Shown here one piece after another: positions 1 through 11,705 of a DNA stretch of 64,000 nt. The notes beneath the pieces were generated by a model. The model did not search any database and was not told the origin of the DNA. It saw only the letters and a program-made list of their open reading frames with translations. The stretch lies in the NCBI GenBank assembly GCA_002197995.1, contig NGZR01000001.1, forward strand, positions 14,341,501 through 14,405,500. Direction: 5' to 3'. Each line of letters starts with the position of its first letter. The first letter of the stretch is position 1. The translations under genes and the position numbers were made by a program. This stretch comes from Gaeumannomyces sp. JS-464. Taxonomy: Eukaryota > Ascomycota > Sordariomycetes > Magnaporthales > Magnaporthaceae.

Positions 1-3000
1 CACGGACTTGCATTGGTGGAGATATGGGCAAGGTAGGGGGGTGGGTGGTGCAAAGACCTATGGAGTACCGTGGCCGAAGTGAGATATGTTGGGCTAGGAC
101 GGATGGCGGCCGAGGACGCCATGGATCATGACGAAGGGGTGGGAGGGGAGCGCGAAGTGAAAGCGGGAATTATCCATATAGAGCGAAGCATTGACACCCG
201 GAGGCTCCTCGGCCATGCTTGTGAAGGCCAAAAGGTATGGTTTAGGTGACCTTTTTTGGCTGCTTAGTGCGGTGTGGGTGGGAAGTGGAAATGGCTTAGT
301 TTATTTTTTTTATTTTTTTCTTGCTCTTTTTTTCTCTCTCTCTCTCTGGCCAGAAGTTCCCCTGTTCCGTCTTAAATTCCTCATCAGGGCAGAGACGAGG
401 GGCGTGGGCGCATCCAGTCGTACAGCCAAAATGGAAACCAAGTGTCCCATTTTCCAGAGCCTGTCCAGTTGGACAAATCAGGGACGAGGTGGCTTTGGCT
501 GACCGGTAATGCGGTGCGGCGACGGGGATGGGGGCATGGGGGAGGGATGGGCACGGCAGCACAAGGAGCTTCCAGCACACGTCGGGCACATGGCCAGACG
601 TGGGGACTCGGACGGAGTGGGATCTGTGCAGCGTCGGACAGTGACAGCGAGCTGGCAGTGCGCTTGCAGTTTAGCGGCCGGCCTAGCACTTGACTTGAAT
701 CGTTCGTCTGCTCGAGCTTGGGGGCTCTGTTTTTTCTTCTTTTTTTTTTCGACATCGTTTGCACCAAGCATGGCACCTCGGCGGATTCCGCTGGTTCGCC
801 CCTTTGAGCCGGCAGAGGCGAGAAAAGTGGCAGAAAACAGGTAGATGGGTTTGCAGACAGGGCAGAAACGGTCGGTCCGGGGTGGATGGGGTAGCAAGCG
901 AAGACTTCTCTCGGTTCACGGCCGGGTGTACGAGGTGGCAGCGTTTGCTGTGTCTGGTGCCGGCCCCAGGAGCAGGCTTGCGGATCGGACAGCTTGTACC
1001 GTGACCTCAGCCTCCATCCACTCGTCTGGCTGGCTGCTGGCTGCTCCATTCATGCAAGACGCACCCGGAAGCGGGACCAGCGAGGGAGGGAAGACCCCCA
1101 AGACGCAGAGGCCCAAGGCCCAAGGCCCCAGTCAATGCCGAACAAGCGCGCTGACGCTAAAGCGGCGAGCAGAAAGAGGAAGCCCAGCGTTGGATTGTCG
1201 GTACGGCGCTCTCGTTGGCTGGTCCAGGAGAGAGTACGGCAAAGTGGTGGTGCAGAGCCAGGCGACGTCGTAGGCTCAAACCGCGGCGTCAGGCAGAAGT
1301 GCATCATGTCGGGCACACCCTGCTCTCGTTTTTTTTTTTTTTTTTTTTTTTTTGTGTGCTGTCCAAGCTGCAACCCCAAACAAAACGCGGCCAAAAACCG
1401 AAAAAGGCGCAAGGACCGCGGTAGGGAAGGGGTGCTTGCTGCCTGCTGTTTATCAGATTGATCTAACCCTTTGTGGCAGTGTTCTGGCCGATTTCTTCTG
1501 TAGTCTCAGGATGGAAAGTCCTCCCGCGCGTTCCTCCTCCATGGATAGTAGCTTCTCCATCAGCGGGTGGCATTCGAGATGCAAAAACCAATACCTCAGG
1601 TTCGTCGTGCCTGCCTGTTTTCTCGCTGCCCCTCATTTGGGGGACGTCCCACCGTCTTTTCGATGCTGACAGGGAAGCTGCTGGAAAATTGGCGATCGCG
1701 ACCAGGGTATTTTCAATTTTCTCGAATTTTGATTGGCTGATTTTGCTTGCAGAATTACGTTTTTCGCTGGGGAATTTCAACCACCCACCCGTCCCTTTTT
1801 GCCTTTGCTCAATTCCACGGTCCAGCCAAGGGCTCCGCTCCACCAGCAGCCACAGCACCTCCCGCTGCATGCCCGCGTACCGAGGCACCCAGATGACCGA
1901 TCCCTCAGCGCCCGGACGATGCATCACGGAATTGACCTGGCCCAGGGTTGGGCGGGAACGCACTTGGCTGCGAGGTCACCACATGTCTCACTGACCCATT
2001 GACACCAGAGCCACTGTCTCTGGTCCTGTTCTCTGTACTCTTTGCCCTGCCTCGGGAATGAGACAGCCAACCACTGACTGGCTGGTCTTACCAACGAGAG
2101 CCTGGGTAGGTCACTGCGCATGCCAATCAAGAGTCGAATGTCCCGCGCATATTCCGCCAACGGCCAATGTTACGGCGCGTCTTTCGTAGTGCGGCTCGGC
2201 AACGGGCCTCTCGGAGGGAACCAACATGGGGGCGGCGTCTGGGCCCAAGCAAGGACCGCCCACATACATATCACGTCCGCGTCACCAATCGAGGCCGCCG
2301 AGTGTGAGGAAAACACAAGTGAGCGACGGCGAAGAAAATCCAATGGACCAGAGCTGGGATGCCTCGTCCGCCGGCTTCTGCGCTAGCCGTTCGTCGGACC
2401 ATGCATCGCATGCGCTCCAACCACTGACAGCGGGCGAGCCGAGCCTGTCTCCCCCACACGACCTCGATCTCGGCTGCGTTTGATTCACGGCAAAGACTCG
2501 TGACGTTTCCGAGCCCTCAACGGCGTGTGCTCGGAGCATCCCACTGCTTACCTCGGGGCGGCGTGCCTCCAGATCGGCCCTCTCCATGATGGGCAGACAA
2601 AGCGCTATACTAACGGCCGAGCCAAGTTGTTTCGAAGCATGTCGTGCCTCGCGATATCGAGCAAATTGAGCGCTGGCAGTTGTACTGCTTTTGCTGCTGC
2701 TGCGGCTGCTTCTGACACTGGCCAGCACACAGAGGGTGGGAACCCTTGGCCCCAAGGCAACTCATAGACACGTTAAGCATGTGTCTCGAGTGCAGCCTAG
2801 ACCACAGGCCTCATGTTCATGTTCCATTACACCGCATAACCGGGAGGGGCAAGAGTGGACGAGGTCGATCGAGAGATCGGCGATGGGAGAGGGCGGGAGG
2901 TAACAGCAGAAAAGAAAAATGAAATAACGAATAAATCCACAGGAAAAAAAAGGCGAGTAGGAATTAATCGACCCCCACCCCCAGACCTAACCATAGCCAA

Positions 3001-5246
3001 CTCAATTGGGGGTGACCAGAGAACGATGCGAAGAAGCACACCGAGTCCCACCAGCCAACCCGGCCCCGACCAACAAGCACCCTTCCCGCTGCTCTCAGAC
3101 CGGCCGGCATGGCGAGCGAGATTTTGAGGGAGGCAGCCCACTGCTCCCAACGCAACTGCGCCGAGGCTCATGTCCGTCAAAGCTCGGCGCATCTGCTCAT
3201 ATTATTGATGCTTGCGAGCTAGCCCAGTCCGGCCCTTTCCTGTCCCGTCCTGCCATGCTGTCATCCTGATGCATAGTGCGGAACTTTGAGGAGGGAGGAA
3301 GGCTAGCTGCTCGCTACGAACTTAGCACAGCTCACGAGGTATTTGCAATAAGCGGTGACTTTTTAGCCCAACGGCCCAACCTCTCGGGCCCATCGGCTAG
3401 GGATAGGCACCTCTTCCCCAACAGATGCGCAGTTAGCGGCGGTGGATGATGTACTTGAGTGGGCCCCCTACCCGGGTCCCCGAAAGCGCAACAGGGGCCG
3501 GGCGAATCTGGGCATACAGGGGCGCAAGTCATAGGGCAATGGTGCATGGGGAAATGGCTGCCCAACCAGGTGGGAAAAAAGGGAGAAAAATCACAGGTCG
3601 AAACCAAAGACCGGCCAGGCGGGCCCGACCTCGGGGAACTACTGACACGGAGCGAACATGCCGGCCCAAGGGATCGACACGTGCGGAAACGGCGTTGTTT
3701 TGCTGCTCGCATCCTAGAGGCCGACAATTTGCACAGGCTCGCAAGTCGCAGACATCACATTGGAATTAGATGCTATAGCCAAAGGCCGCGCATAACACAG
3801 ACGCATGTGCAGGTACGCAATCCGGAGAGGGGGCATCGCAATATCAGCATCTGACTCACCTGACCATCAGCGTGCTCTCCCAACGTCGTAGATCATCCCG
3901 GGGGTGCATACCAGTTGGAGCAGGCAGGTAGAAAAGGTGGATGCCGGTGGTGGTGGGAGGCGGCCTCTTCCACGCAAGGGCGGGATGGGGAAAATTGAAT
4001 TGCGGCCTCCCGTTTACTCCTCTCCTCCAGCTCATCCGTGCCGCTGACATGCGGCCGAGCCCTTGTTTCAATGCTTTCTTCCTTCTTCTCTTTCTTCCAC
4101 ATGCAGCATGGTGGGGTTCCGTCGGCCGCCCTTCATGCAGCGCTGATAAGCATGCCTACCACCCAAGTAGTCCATAGCTGCCCACCCGACCCAAAAGCCC
4201 ACCCCATCGCAACTCTTGGCCTGCAGCAGAAAGCCCACCACCCAAAGATCTGGACGAAGAAAGGAGCGACCAAGCGGGGGAGGGGACGCGCACGCGCGAC
4301 GCGGTGCAAGGGGGGAGGCCCGGCCGGCAGAGACGGAATAAAAAAAAAAGCTGTAAGGTTGACTTACATATGTATGCATGCCTGCCCGGCTGCCCTGCCC
4401 TAGGGTGTGGTTCGGGGTTGGCACGACAGGAAGGGCAGGGCACCAACGAGCGAAACGGTGCGACGTCCCAAGGAGGGAACGCAGGGAGAGAGGAGGATGG
4501 ATGAGGGTTCCTGGCCACTCAGGGGCTGCTTTGGCCTTTGCGGTTCTGGGGGAAGGATGTGCATACGCCCGTTTCTGCGCGTTTTCTTTTCTTTTTTCTA
4601 CTTTGTGGCGTCAGGGATCTGTCTACCACCTTGTCGGTATGGGAGCTGGTAGGCAAGCGGCTCGGCTGGAGAGTCATTTGCGCGCGCGATGGCGAGAATG
4701 CTTCCCGTCGCAGGTGCACTGGAGCGGCCGCCGTCATGACCGCCCGCCCCGGCTTGCGATTTTTGGTCGGCGGGTATTGACTGGAAAGGATATTCTTTCT
4801 TGAGTTCCAGGCAATCGTCAGTGGCAGTGTAAAAGGAGAGAAAAAAAGAAGAAAAAGTGTACGAATCGTGCGTGAATAGCCTCATTCTCCACCACCAACA
4901 ACCATTCGGGTTTTCGACCTCGCCCTTTGAGATTCTATTCTAAATCACCGCAGTTCCTCAATGCCAATTCTATCACGGGGACGTCAGGCACCGAGGCAAT
5001 CCTCTGATTGTGCCTTGAATTGTTGCGAAAATATACAGCTACAAAATGTATCTTTTACAACGACAGCCACTAGCTTTTTTGGTACAGAGGAGCAGCCCCA
5101 CAATCGATGAGCACAAGTACCTCCATCGCCCCGATGGATTGAACCGGAACCTGCCTCTCCACCACCAGCTACGTCAAGTGCCTGTACCTAACCCCGGCCA
5201 AGCAAGACGTCACTAAACGCACGCCTGGAGACACTGGCTCTTCAAT
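1..5246. other. GC-rich stretch with no recognisable gene
   Basis: I see no protein of a known family on either strand. Open frames of up to about 220 codons exist, but they overlap one another, are low in complexity (Pro/Ser/Arg-rich) and switch frame, as expected by chance in GC-rich DNA. Pyrimidine-rich tracts are frequent (about 300-350, 735-755, 4590-4615), including a run of 25 T at 1329-1353. The last 300 bases are probably the promoter and 5' leader of the RPA12-like gene at 5247. A long regulatory region or a non-coding RNA cannot be excluded. Confidence 0.5.
1329..1353. repeat. Poly-T homopolymer (25 nt)
   Basis: An uninterrupted run of 25 T lies in gene-free DNA. It resembles the other long homopolymers of this window (C at 13500, G at 18072). 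Its exact length is likely to be unreliable in an assembly. Confidence 0.9.
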
Positions 5247-5726
5247 ATGGCAATCCAGTTCTGCAACGATTGCGGCGACACCCTGCCCATCACCGCCGAG
5301 CAGAAGGTCCAATGTGACTGCTGCGGGATGAATCAGAGTACAAGCCTCTTGCGTTTTTGAGAACATGTTGTTGCACGATTGGTCCCAGACTAACTCTGAC
5401 ATGGGCAGATACACTGATCGGGAAGGTCACCATCACGACTTGGGCAAACACCACGCGCCATTGCGTACCCAAGGGAGATGCAAGATAAAACACTCACCAG
5501 CGAGGCGAACTGGGTGAGCATTGAAGAGGACTGCCGGTTCTGTGATGCGAAAGAGGTCCGGTACACGACGCTCCAAACCCGGGGTGCGGACGAGGGGAGC
5601 ACAGTGTTTTACTTTTGTCCAAAGTGCAAACGAAGGTGAGATGGATTTGATCAGCTATCTGAGTTGAACGAGTGATTTCCAAACATGAATTCTGACGCCT
5701 CCCTTAGGTACAAAGAAAACAACTAG
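5247..5726 (+). CDS. RPA12-like RNA polymerase I subunit (zinc ribbon), three exons, apparent frameshift
   Basis: Proposed exons are 5247-5337, 5409-5635 and 5708-5726, joined by GT-AG introns of 71 and 72 nt. Exon 1 encodes an N-terminal zinc ribbon (QFCNDCG ... CDCCG). Exon 2 encodes the C-terminal TFIIS-type ribbon with CRFC, the hallmark ADEGSTVFY and CPKC, and exon 3 gives the family-like ending KENN. In RNA polymerase I, Rpa12 supports RNA cleavage and termination in the nucleolus. The frame entering exon 2 (NTLIGKVTITT) differs from the frame of the second ribbon, and an in-frame stop follows near 5489. The switch lies between about 5455 and 5475, and none of the GT-AG splits I tried repairs it without deleting conserved residues. 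The linker is therefore damaged, or the sequence has a 1-nt error. The reconstructed length, about 100 residues, is slightly shorter than the usual 115-125. Identity as RPA12-like is strong; function is uncertain. Confidence 0.75.
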
Positions 5727-8010
5727 GTCTGCGAAAATGGGCCAGCATGTCTGGGGGTAGGGGAGACTGGAGAGTGATGAACGGCGTGGGATAAAAACAC
5801 CTGGTTATTTCCTGGTCTCATAGGCAATCGTAGGTAGTCCTCTAATCCCACAAGTTTCTCGTTGGACGTGCCCTCCCTGCGAGCTGAAGTCTGGCAAGTA
5901 TAGGTATCACCCACATTTTCATGGGCGTGTGCCACCGCACTTCTCAGGGCATTTGCCGCTGTTGGTGTATTCGATATCGCCCCAAGTGCTGCGGACCCAA
6001 AGCCCGTCCTCAAAGCTTGCGAACGCAGTAGATCCACCGGTCCGACATAATACGGTAGCCGCAAGAGTAAACCACGACATAGCGTTGACACATATTCGCG
6101 GCTGTTGTGCGAAATAGACGGAGTCAGCCCGACGATCCTGACTATGGTATACACGGCGATCTTCCCACGTGCAATATTAACATGACTTACTGGACGGCTT
6201 GGTGTCTCGGCGCCCGGAATCCGGGCTTGTTTGGATATGAAGGTGGCCGCTTTGCTAGGCTGAAGACGGATGGGTTGCTATTGTGTTGATGAAGTGATCT
6301 GTGGGCAACATGGCAGTTCAGATCTCGAGCCAGCTCCAGGGCCACTGCCTCATATGTACTTGAGAAGAGGCTCATGGAGCCGGTCCTGGCATTCATAGTG
6401 GCCGAGCGGCGGGCTTATACGCGCCGACAGGATGTACGTCCCCGCCACTAGTGACTTTGGGTGCGGATCGTCTTACAGCCTTTGTCGGCAAAGTGCCCAG
6501 CTGTGCTGAGCGGGGACCGACTTGTGGCTTCCCCAATCAACCCGCCTTACAAGGCTCTGCTCGCCCCGCGACGATGAACGCGTTGCAGCCCTTCAGAACT
6601 TTGCTGGGCGCCCTGAGCGTACAAAAAAAAAAAAAAAAAAGCTCTTGGCTGCTCGCACCGGTAACCACATAATTCTCCACCCTGTTAAACGGGCGGTGGC
6701 CTCACCGATGACGCTGACTGGGCAGCTGGGAACAAGGACAAAGGTGTTTTGGCGGCCACATACATTGAGATCATATAGTACGTACTTGGTTTCGGCGGGC
6801 ATGAGGTCTAAGAAGCTAGGGCCAGAAATGCTAGGTCTATGGTCCTCACGCAACGACACCGATGGCGACCACGGTCAGCCGCCTTGGTATGAAGCTCGCT
6901 ACTGCAGCCGCCGCTCTTTGTTGTTGGTATCTACATGGGTGGATGGTGAAAGCATTTCTTATCCCCAACACCCAACCGACCCAGTCTAACCTCGCTGTTT
7001 CGAAGACGCCACGAGCGTCAGCTAGAGGAAGCACTCAGGCCGTTACCTACCTCCACCCTCACGGCATCCTACTGACCCTACGCGCGTCACATCGCTGTTG
7101 GCCTATGACTTGGCCACAGCCGTTGGCCCACGACTTAGCCTCTTACTGTTAATATCTTCCAGTCCAGGCATCCAGGACAGGCACTTCCCGCTACAACTGG
7201 AGAGCCCCCTGGTTAGAACGAGCAAGGCTCTTTTCGCCCCTGTTAGGTCCGGCGATGCGCCTTGTGACCGCGGGTCTCCTCCTGACCGGAGTCATGGCGC
7301 TTCTCTCCTCACGGTCTGCCGGCCACTGCTGACCGGCCCAACTTCAGCCGCGAAAAACACCATGGATTGCATGCCTGGGCAACCTGCGGCATAACGCGAT
7401 GTGCACAAAAAAAAAGTTCTCCTTGGACGGCCCAGCTGGCGGCAACTCGAGATAGATCTCATACCAGCATCCGAATCGCCGCCTCTGGAGACAGCCCTCC
7501 AAGTACCACGCTAGATTCGATGCCAAAACCTAACCTACCCGACCTGCGTGCCCCATATTCCTCGTCCTGCCTACCGCCAATGGCGCCTTGTTTTTTAACG
7601 TTGCTGCGGTTGCCTGCCGCATACCGCCCAATACCCCCGTGGGATCATAGACACCTACCTAGCGACCAAGAAGGCCGAGGGAGACTTCCATAGGGAGGGG
7701 CGGCCGGCCGATAGGCTGCTTGCTGCCTATCGCCTTTGCGTTTAATGATCATTACTACAATGTTGTCCAGCAGCCCGGAGGGACGGCAAACGAACACACT
7801 CGGGGCGGGTGTGGCGGAGATGGTCTGGATGTGGTTGAGTCGATGGCAGGCCGGGGTTGGAGGGGCGTTTGTGCGGCGGGTCGGGGTGGCATAATACTAC
7901 CTGGGTGGTAAAGACAGGGCGAAAAAAGTACAAATAAATTAAAATACAACACCGAGGAATTCCCCAGTGGTCACCGACCTGAGTACTAGTCCGGCCCTCA
8001 TATGTTTTAG
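5727..8010. other. Intergenic DNA, no gene recognised
   Basis: There is no family-level similarity in any frame. The stretch includes an 18-A run near 6621 and scattered short open frames without domain signatures. It may include the 3' end of the RPA12-like transcript and promoters, but I can point to no specific site. Confidence 0.45.
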
Positions 8011-8107
8011 AACTGGGAGATTTTGAGAGCAAATGGGTTCACAGGCGTCCAGAAACGGACGCTCTGGTTCCAAAAACGGACACCTCTGAACCCATTTGCT
8101 CCCAGCC
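8011..8107. repeat. Foldback (MITE-like) repeat, copy 1
   Basis: Arms at 8027-8045 and 8083-8101 are inverted repeats (about 18 of 19 match). Inside is a second perfect 6-bp hairpin, GCGTCC/GGACGC, near 8046-8063. The motifs GAAACGGA and CCAAAAACGGA recur in the same order in a second foldback near 16443-16545. A small non-autonomous mobile element, or a structured RNA or recombination site, would fit. No target-site duplication was established. Confidence 0.5.
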
Positions 8108-8519
8108 TCACGGTATAACAAACGTATCTATGCCGCCACCCTGTATGCATTGTACCATTGTTCCAGCCAGTTTATCATGTCCCAATAGGATAAATCCAAA
8201 TGCGCCAACTGGAGGTGCGCATCCCTTGTCGCGGCTGGATAGGCAGCTGGCAGCAGCCTGTAACCTTGCGTCTAGGAGCGCGGCCTTCAGGGGGCTGTGG
8301 TGGACAACGGGTGACGGCCAACCAAAGTCTGCTGCTGCGTCCGGCAAGCTGCTGCCATCCAGCAAGCTGTCGACGCACAACTTTCCCCACGACGACGGCG
8401 ACGAACAGCCCGCCCGCGCATGGTAGGCATTAAAACAGTTAGGGGTCACTAGAGCCCTTTACCGCTTGGGACGCCTGGAGCCTTCTGGCACTCGAGGGGA
8501 CTCGAGGGGATGCTTTGTG
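8108..8519. other. Unassigned GC-rich DNA
   Basis: I recognise nothing coding. A short direct repeat (ACTCGAGGGG twice near 8490-8510) precedes the Gypsy fragment. Confidence 0.4.
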
Positions 8520-8612
8520 GTTTGGCGCATGTCCCGAGGAAAGCCGAGTCGTCGCTGATCTGCGCCGACTAAACTCCGTCTCTGTGCCCAACGCCTACCC
8601 TCTTCTACAGGG
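8520..8612 (+). mobile_element. Gypsy reverse-transcriptase fragment, plus strand
   Basis: The plus strand encodes RVVADLRRLNSVSVPNAYPL, which matches the start of Ty3/Gypsy reverse transcriptase, where a V-V-D-I/L-R-x-L-N core is followed by V-P-x-A-Y-P-L. The similarity ends after about 90 bases and no intact frame surrounds it. It is probably a rearranged piece of the same or a similar element as the minus-strand fragment that follows, but in opposite orientation. Confidence 0.65.
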
Positions 8613-8739
8613 GGATTTCGCGCCCGGCACTGCCTGGACGCCTCGTCAGCCAATGGAGCTTATTGCCCGCACGCGGTATAGAAGGTGGGCGTCCTTTGCA
8701 GGTTGCGGCCCGGGTGACGCTCCCAGAGAAGCAAGGTAC

Positions 8740-9556
8740 CTAAAGGGAGATCTCTCCTGCTTCGACCTCCAACTCCGAGGGGCCATAGCTGAGCTCAGCG
8801 GAGGTCAGACAACGACTGAGGAACATGATGGGTTGAATCGCCACCACAGGCATGACCTTCCGAGGTTCACACACGAAGTCGCCAGCGACGTGGAACACCA
8901 TGACCCCAAAGCCACGTTCCAGACTGCCGTCGATCTGTAAGAATAGACGTTTGTCGGGGTTATGATAGTGCAGGCAGAGGTGATTGCAAGTGAAGTTCTG
9001 GAGTTCCTCGAACGACTGCAACTCCGCTGCCGTTGGGACAAACTTGGTGCGAGCGTAGCTCTGCCTCTTACCTGGATTGTTAGTCTCGATGCGCCCTGTT
9101 TTGCGGCACTCTGCCAACATCGCTGTCTTCCTCTTCTGGAGAGGCTCCGCCATCTGCGCGTAGTACGGAATCATGGCCCTGAGGAATCCGGTGCTGCCGA
9201 GGTATGTATCCAGTGCCTTGAGGGTGTTTGGGAAAACGAAAGATCTTGGAAGGCTTGCACGCGTGATTCGGTAATGGACAGTCCTAGGGCGTCGACGTGA
9301 AATCTAAGGAGTCCACGCTGGGTTAGCCGATGAAAGGCTTCTCCGGTAACAAAGCGATTCCCTTGGTTTCGAAGAGCTGGAATAGTGCATATCGTCAACG
9401 AAACAGCGACAGAAGTCCTTAAACGGCCGCAGCAGAAGGTCCATGAAGCGCTGAACGTGAGCCGGTAAATTGCGATAGCCCATCAGCGCCACTTTGGATC
9501 GCTCGAGGCCTCTGTGGCTAACCAGGGTATCACGGGGTTGCGCGCGAACTACCTGG
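8740..9556 (-). mobile_element. Degenerate Gypsy pol fragment (RT thumb to RNase H)
   Basis: Reading leftwards on the minus strand, the order is: a reverse-transcriptase palm segment with MGYRNLPAHVQRFMD and the FVDD box (about 9400-9520); the connection segment VDALGLSITESRVQAF (about 9260-9300); a thumb-like FLRAMIPYYAQMAEPLQ (about 9130-9190); and an RNase H-like region with LFLQIDGSLERGFGVMVF and IQPIMFLSRCLT (about 8790-8940). The frame changes between segments, so no functional protein can be made. LTRs, gag and integrase are missing. The fragment abuts the stop codon of the 2EXR gene at 9557. Base composition is normal, so it largely escaped RIP. Confidence 0.8.
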
Positions 9557-10839
9557 TCACGGGAGGTGTGACAGCGCCAGTTCGGGCCAATGGCCCGTGA
9601 GGTCAAACACCGTCTGCGGCCCCCCATTGACGACTCCTTCCTCGCCATCTCCCAAAGCCTCCACGGGAAACAACCAGAACCCAATGGCCGGCCTCGTGGC
9701 ATTTGCAAGCTCATTTGGGCCTTCAACTGGTACCCTTCCAGCAAAAGTCCGGACGACAACATGCTGCCTTAATTGAGCCTTGATCCAGCTGTTCTCCTCC
9801 TCCTTAAGGAAGTCATCGGCCGTTTTGGCATCCCAGACTTCACGCTCGGAGTAGTGCGAATCGGGTTTGTAAGCGAAAAGGACCCGCTCCTTCGTCGGCC
9901 GTACTTGGCGGATTTCCCACCTCTCCAGCAATTCCCGCCACCACACATGCATCCGCCGAGAGTCGCCGCTGGTCGTCACGACGTAGTTTAGCTCCGGGCC
10001 GACCGGTCGAGGGTCTCGGGCGACGAGTTCGAATCGGGGCTGGCGCCTTTGATAGGCATAGAATGGTTGAAACGAACGCCGGCATCGGGCATATCCTGCC
10101 TCCACCCCATGATGGCCCGTCCACAGCGGGAATCGGCCATCCAGATGATATTTTGCAGCCGCGAAAGGCAGTCGACGAATGCCGTCATTGCGGGGGCCTC
10201 TGGGGACTTCGTGAGGGAGCGGAAGCCCTCCATACCGTCGGCGTCCAAAGCCAAACTGCAGATCCCAGTCCCTCGTGGGTCGTAAGCTTTCAGGTCGTGG
10301 ATGAAGTCCAGGAACGGATGCTCATCCGTGTCACCGCCCCGCGAGTTGAGTTGGATGACGTCGTACTCGGGACTGAAGTAAAGCGTGCCCCTCGCGACGG
10401 GCACATACATATTATCGGTCGTGCGGAAGTGGAACGGGATATGGACGCGGTAGAAGCGCAGGGCCGCCTCCCGGGTTTCGCGGCTAGTGCGCAGCAGCTT
10501 GCTGTGGATCTGCCGGCCTCGCGTGCTGGCGATATAGTTGCGACCGCTGATCACGTTGCCGAGCTGGTTGCGCGTCGAGTAGACCGGGATCTCAGGGGCG
10601 TCTGCGGCGGGAGGAGAGGCGTACAGGACCGGAGGGGCCGAAGGCCCAACGTCAATGTCGATCTTTAACAAGCGGCGGTGGTCCTCCAGCGAGAAATACC
10701 AAATGCGCAGCCGAAGCTCCGGGGGAAGTTGGGAGAAGCAACCGAACGAAGGGCCGCCGCCGTCGGCATCGTCGCCGCGGCCGTGGGCGGGGTATGAGGG
10801 GTTGATGATTTGGAGATGTTGCGGCAGGGCAGCAGCCAT
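9557..10839 (-). CDS. 2EXR-family protein, one 1-nt frameshift
   Basis: The 2EXR domain is a fungal family of unknown function named for a repeated Glu-x-Arg motif. The chosen ATG gives a protein whose N-terminal core FSQLPPELRLRIW (about residues 37-49) is the family signature. It is followed by LLRTSRETREAALRFY and further family-typical sequence. The frame breaks at about 10045-10050. Upstream residues end RFNHSMPIKGAS, and the next frame continues FELVARDPRP to the family-typical end FWLFPVEA ... TGHWPELAL. Restoring one base in a run of C would give 427 residues, consistent with a single-base deletion or a sequencing error. An in-frame Met at 11028 exists, but the region before 10839 is not family-like. 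The gene is divergent to the secreted protein at 11706. Confidence 0.8.
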
Positions 10840-11705
10840 GATCCCAAACAAGACAGAAATCAGTAAAAAGTTGGACCGGGAAACTGAGGAAGTCGACGGA
10901 ACGAAGCTTGGGAATTTGGCGCTTGTCAGACAGAAAGCACGTACCCAGGCGGCGCGAACTAGTGAGGTAAACTGAGGTGGAGGCAGTGTCACACACCACC
11001 AAAAGGCCAAGCGTGCCAGCACACACACGACGGGCCAATCAATTCAACTGCTCACCGGAGATGGCAGCCGATATGATGTCCCTATTCGTCAGAGCCGCAG
11101 GGAATCCGATCCTTCTCGCCTACTACAAACTGTCGAACCAACGAAGCCGGCACCAAAAGCGGCAATATGAAGCACGACACACTGGTGGCCCCAGCCAAGA
11201 CGCCACTAAGAAGGCCGCCCAGCGAGGCTGGGCCCGGTCAATATTGACTCCTCGTGAGGCTATGGAGGCCACAGCGGTTGTACTAAGGTCACAAGGCCTT
11301 TGCCTGTTTACTCTGGCCTTTGCCTGCTTACTCTGGCCTAGACCTAAATTTGCAAAAGTAGGGCGTAAAGGGTGAATTGCCTCGCAGGCCAAGACTCCAG
11401 ACAGAGGTTGTCATGAATCTACTTGTCTCAGCAGTGTGCAGACCAGCCGATTTCGACTGCTATAAAGTGTCCAAATATTCCCAACATGTCCCAATCTGAC
11501 CTGTACTACTATTTTCAGCACTATAGCTATCATTTAACATCTCCTCGCATTATCAAAGACACCAGAAGTCGCACAGCCCCTTTTCGCAGCAACCACCAAC
11601 GGCAACCATCACAGAAACAGTCACGGTAGCAAAACCCCAACCTCTATCTCCTATCAAATTGTCCGGGTTTTATTCGGCTTCACCCTCTCCACATCAACGG
11701 TAAAC
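10840..11705. promoter_or_regulatory. Divergent intergenic region between 2EXR gene and secreted-protein gene
   Basis: This interval separates two genes transcribed away from each other and should hold both promoters. A TATAAAG-like element at 11461-11467 lies about 245 bases before the ATG at 11706. A 20-bp exact-length direct repeat with one mismatch occupies 11295-11334. No coding signal is apparent. Confidence 0.4.
11295..11334. repeat. 20-bp tandem duplication
   Basis: Two adjacent 20-base units starting GGCCTTTGCCTG differ at one position (T/C). They lie in the putative shared promoter region. Significance is unknown. Confidence 0.85.

Noticed and set aside
384..1049. 221-codon open frame on the minus strand
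   Set aside because: Low-complexity Pro/Arg/Ser content, no domain, overlapped by several equally long frames on both strands; expected by chance in GC-rich DNA.
5426..5504. Extra intron to repair the RPA12-like frame
   Set aside because: The only splits giving the right phase end in GAG without a pyrimidine tract and would delete the conserved VTITT segment.
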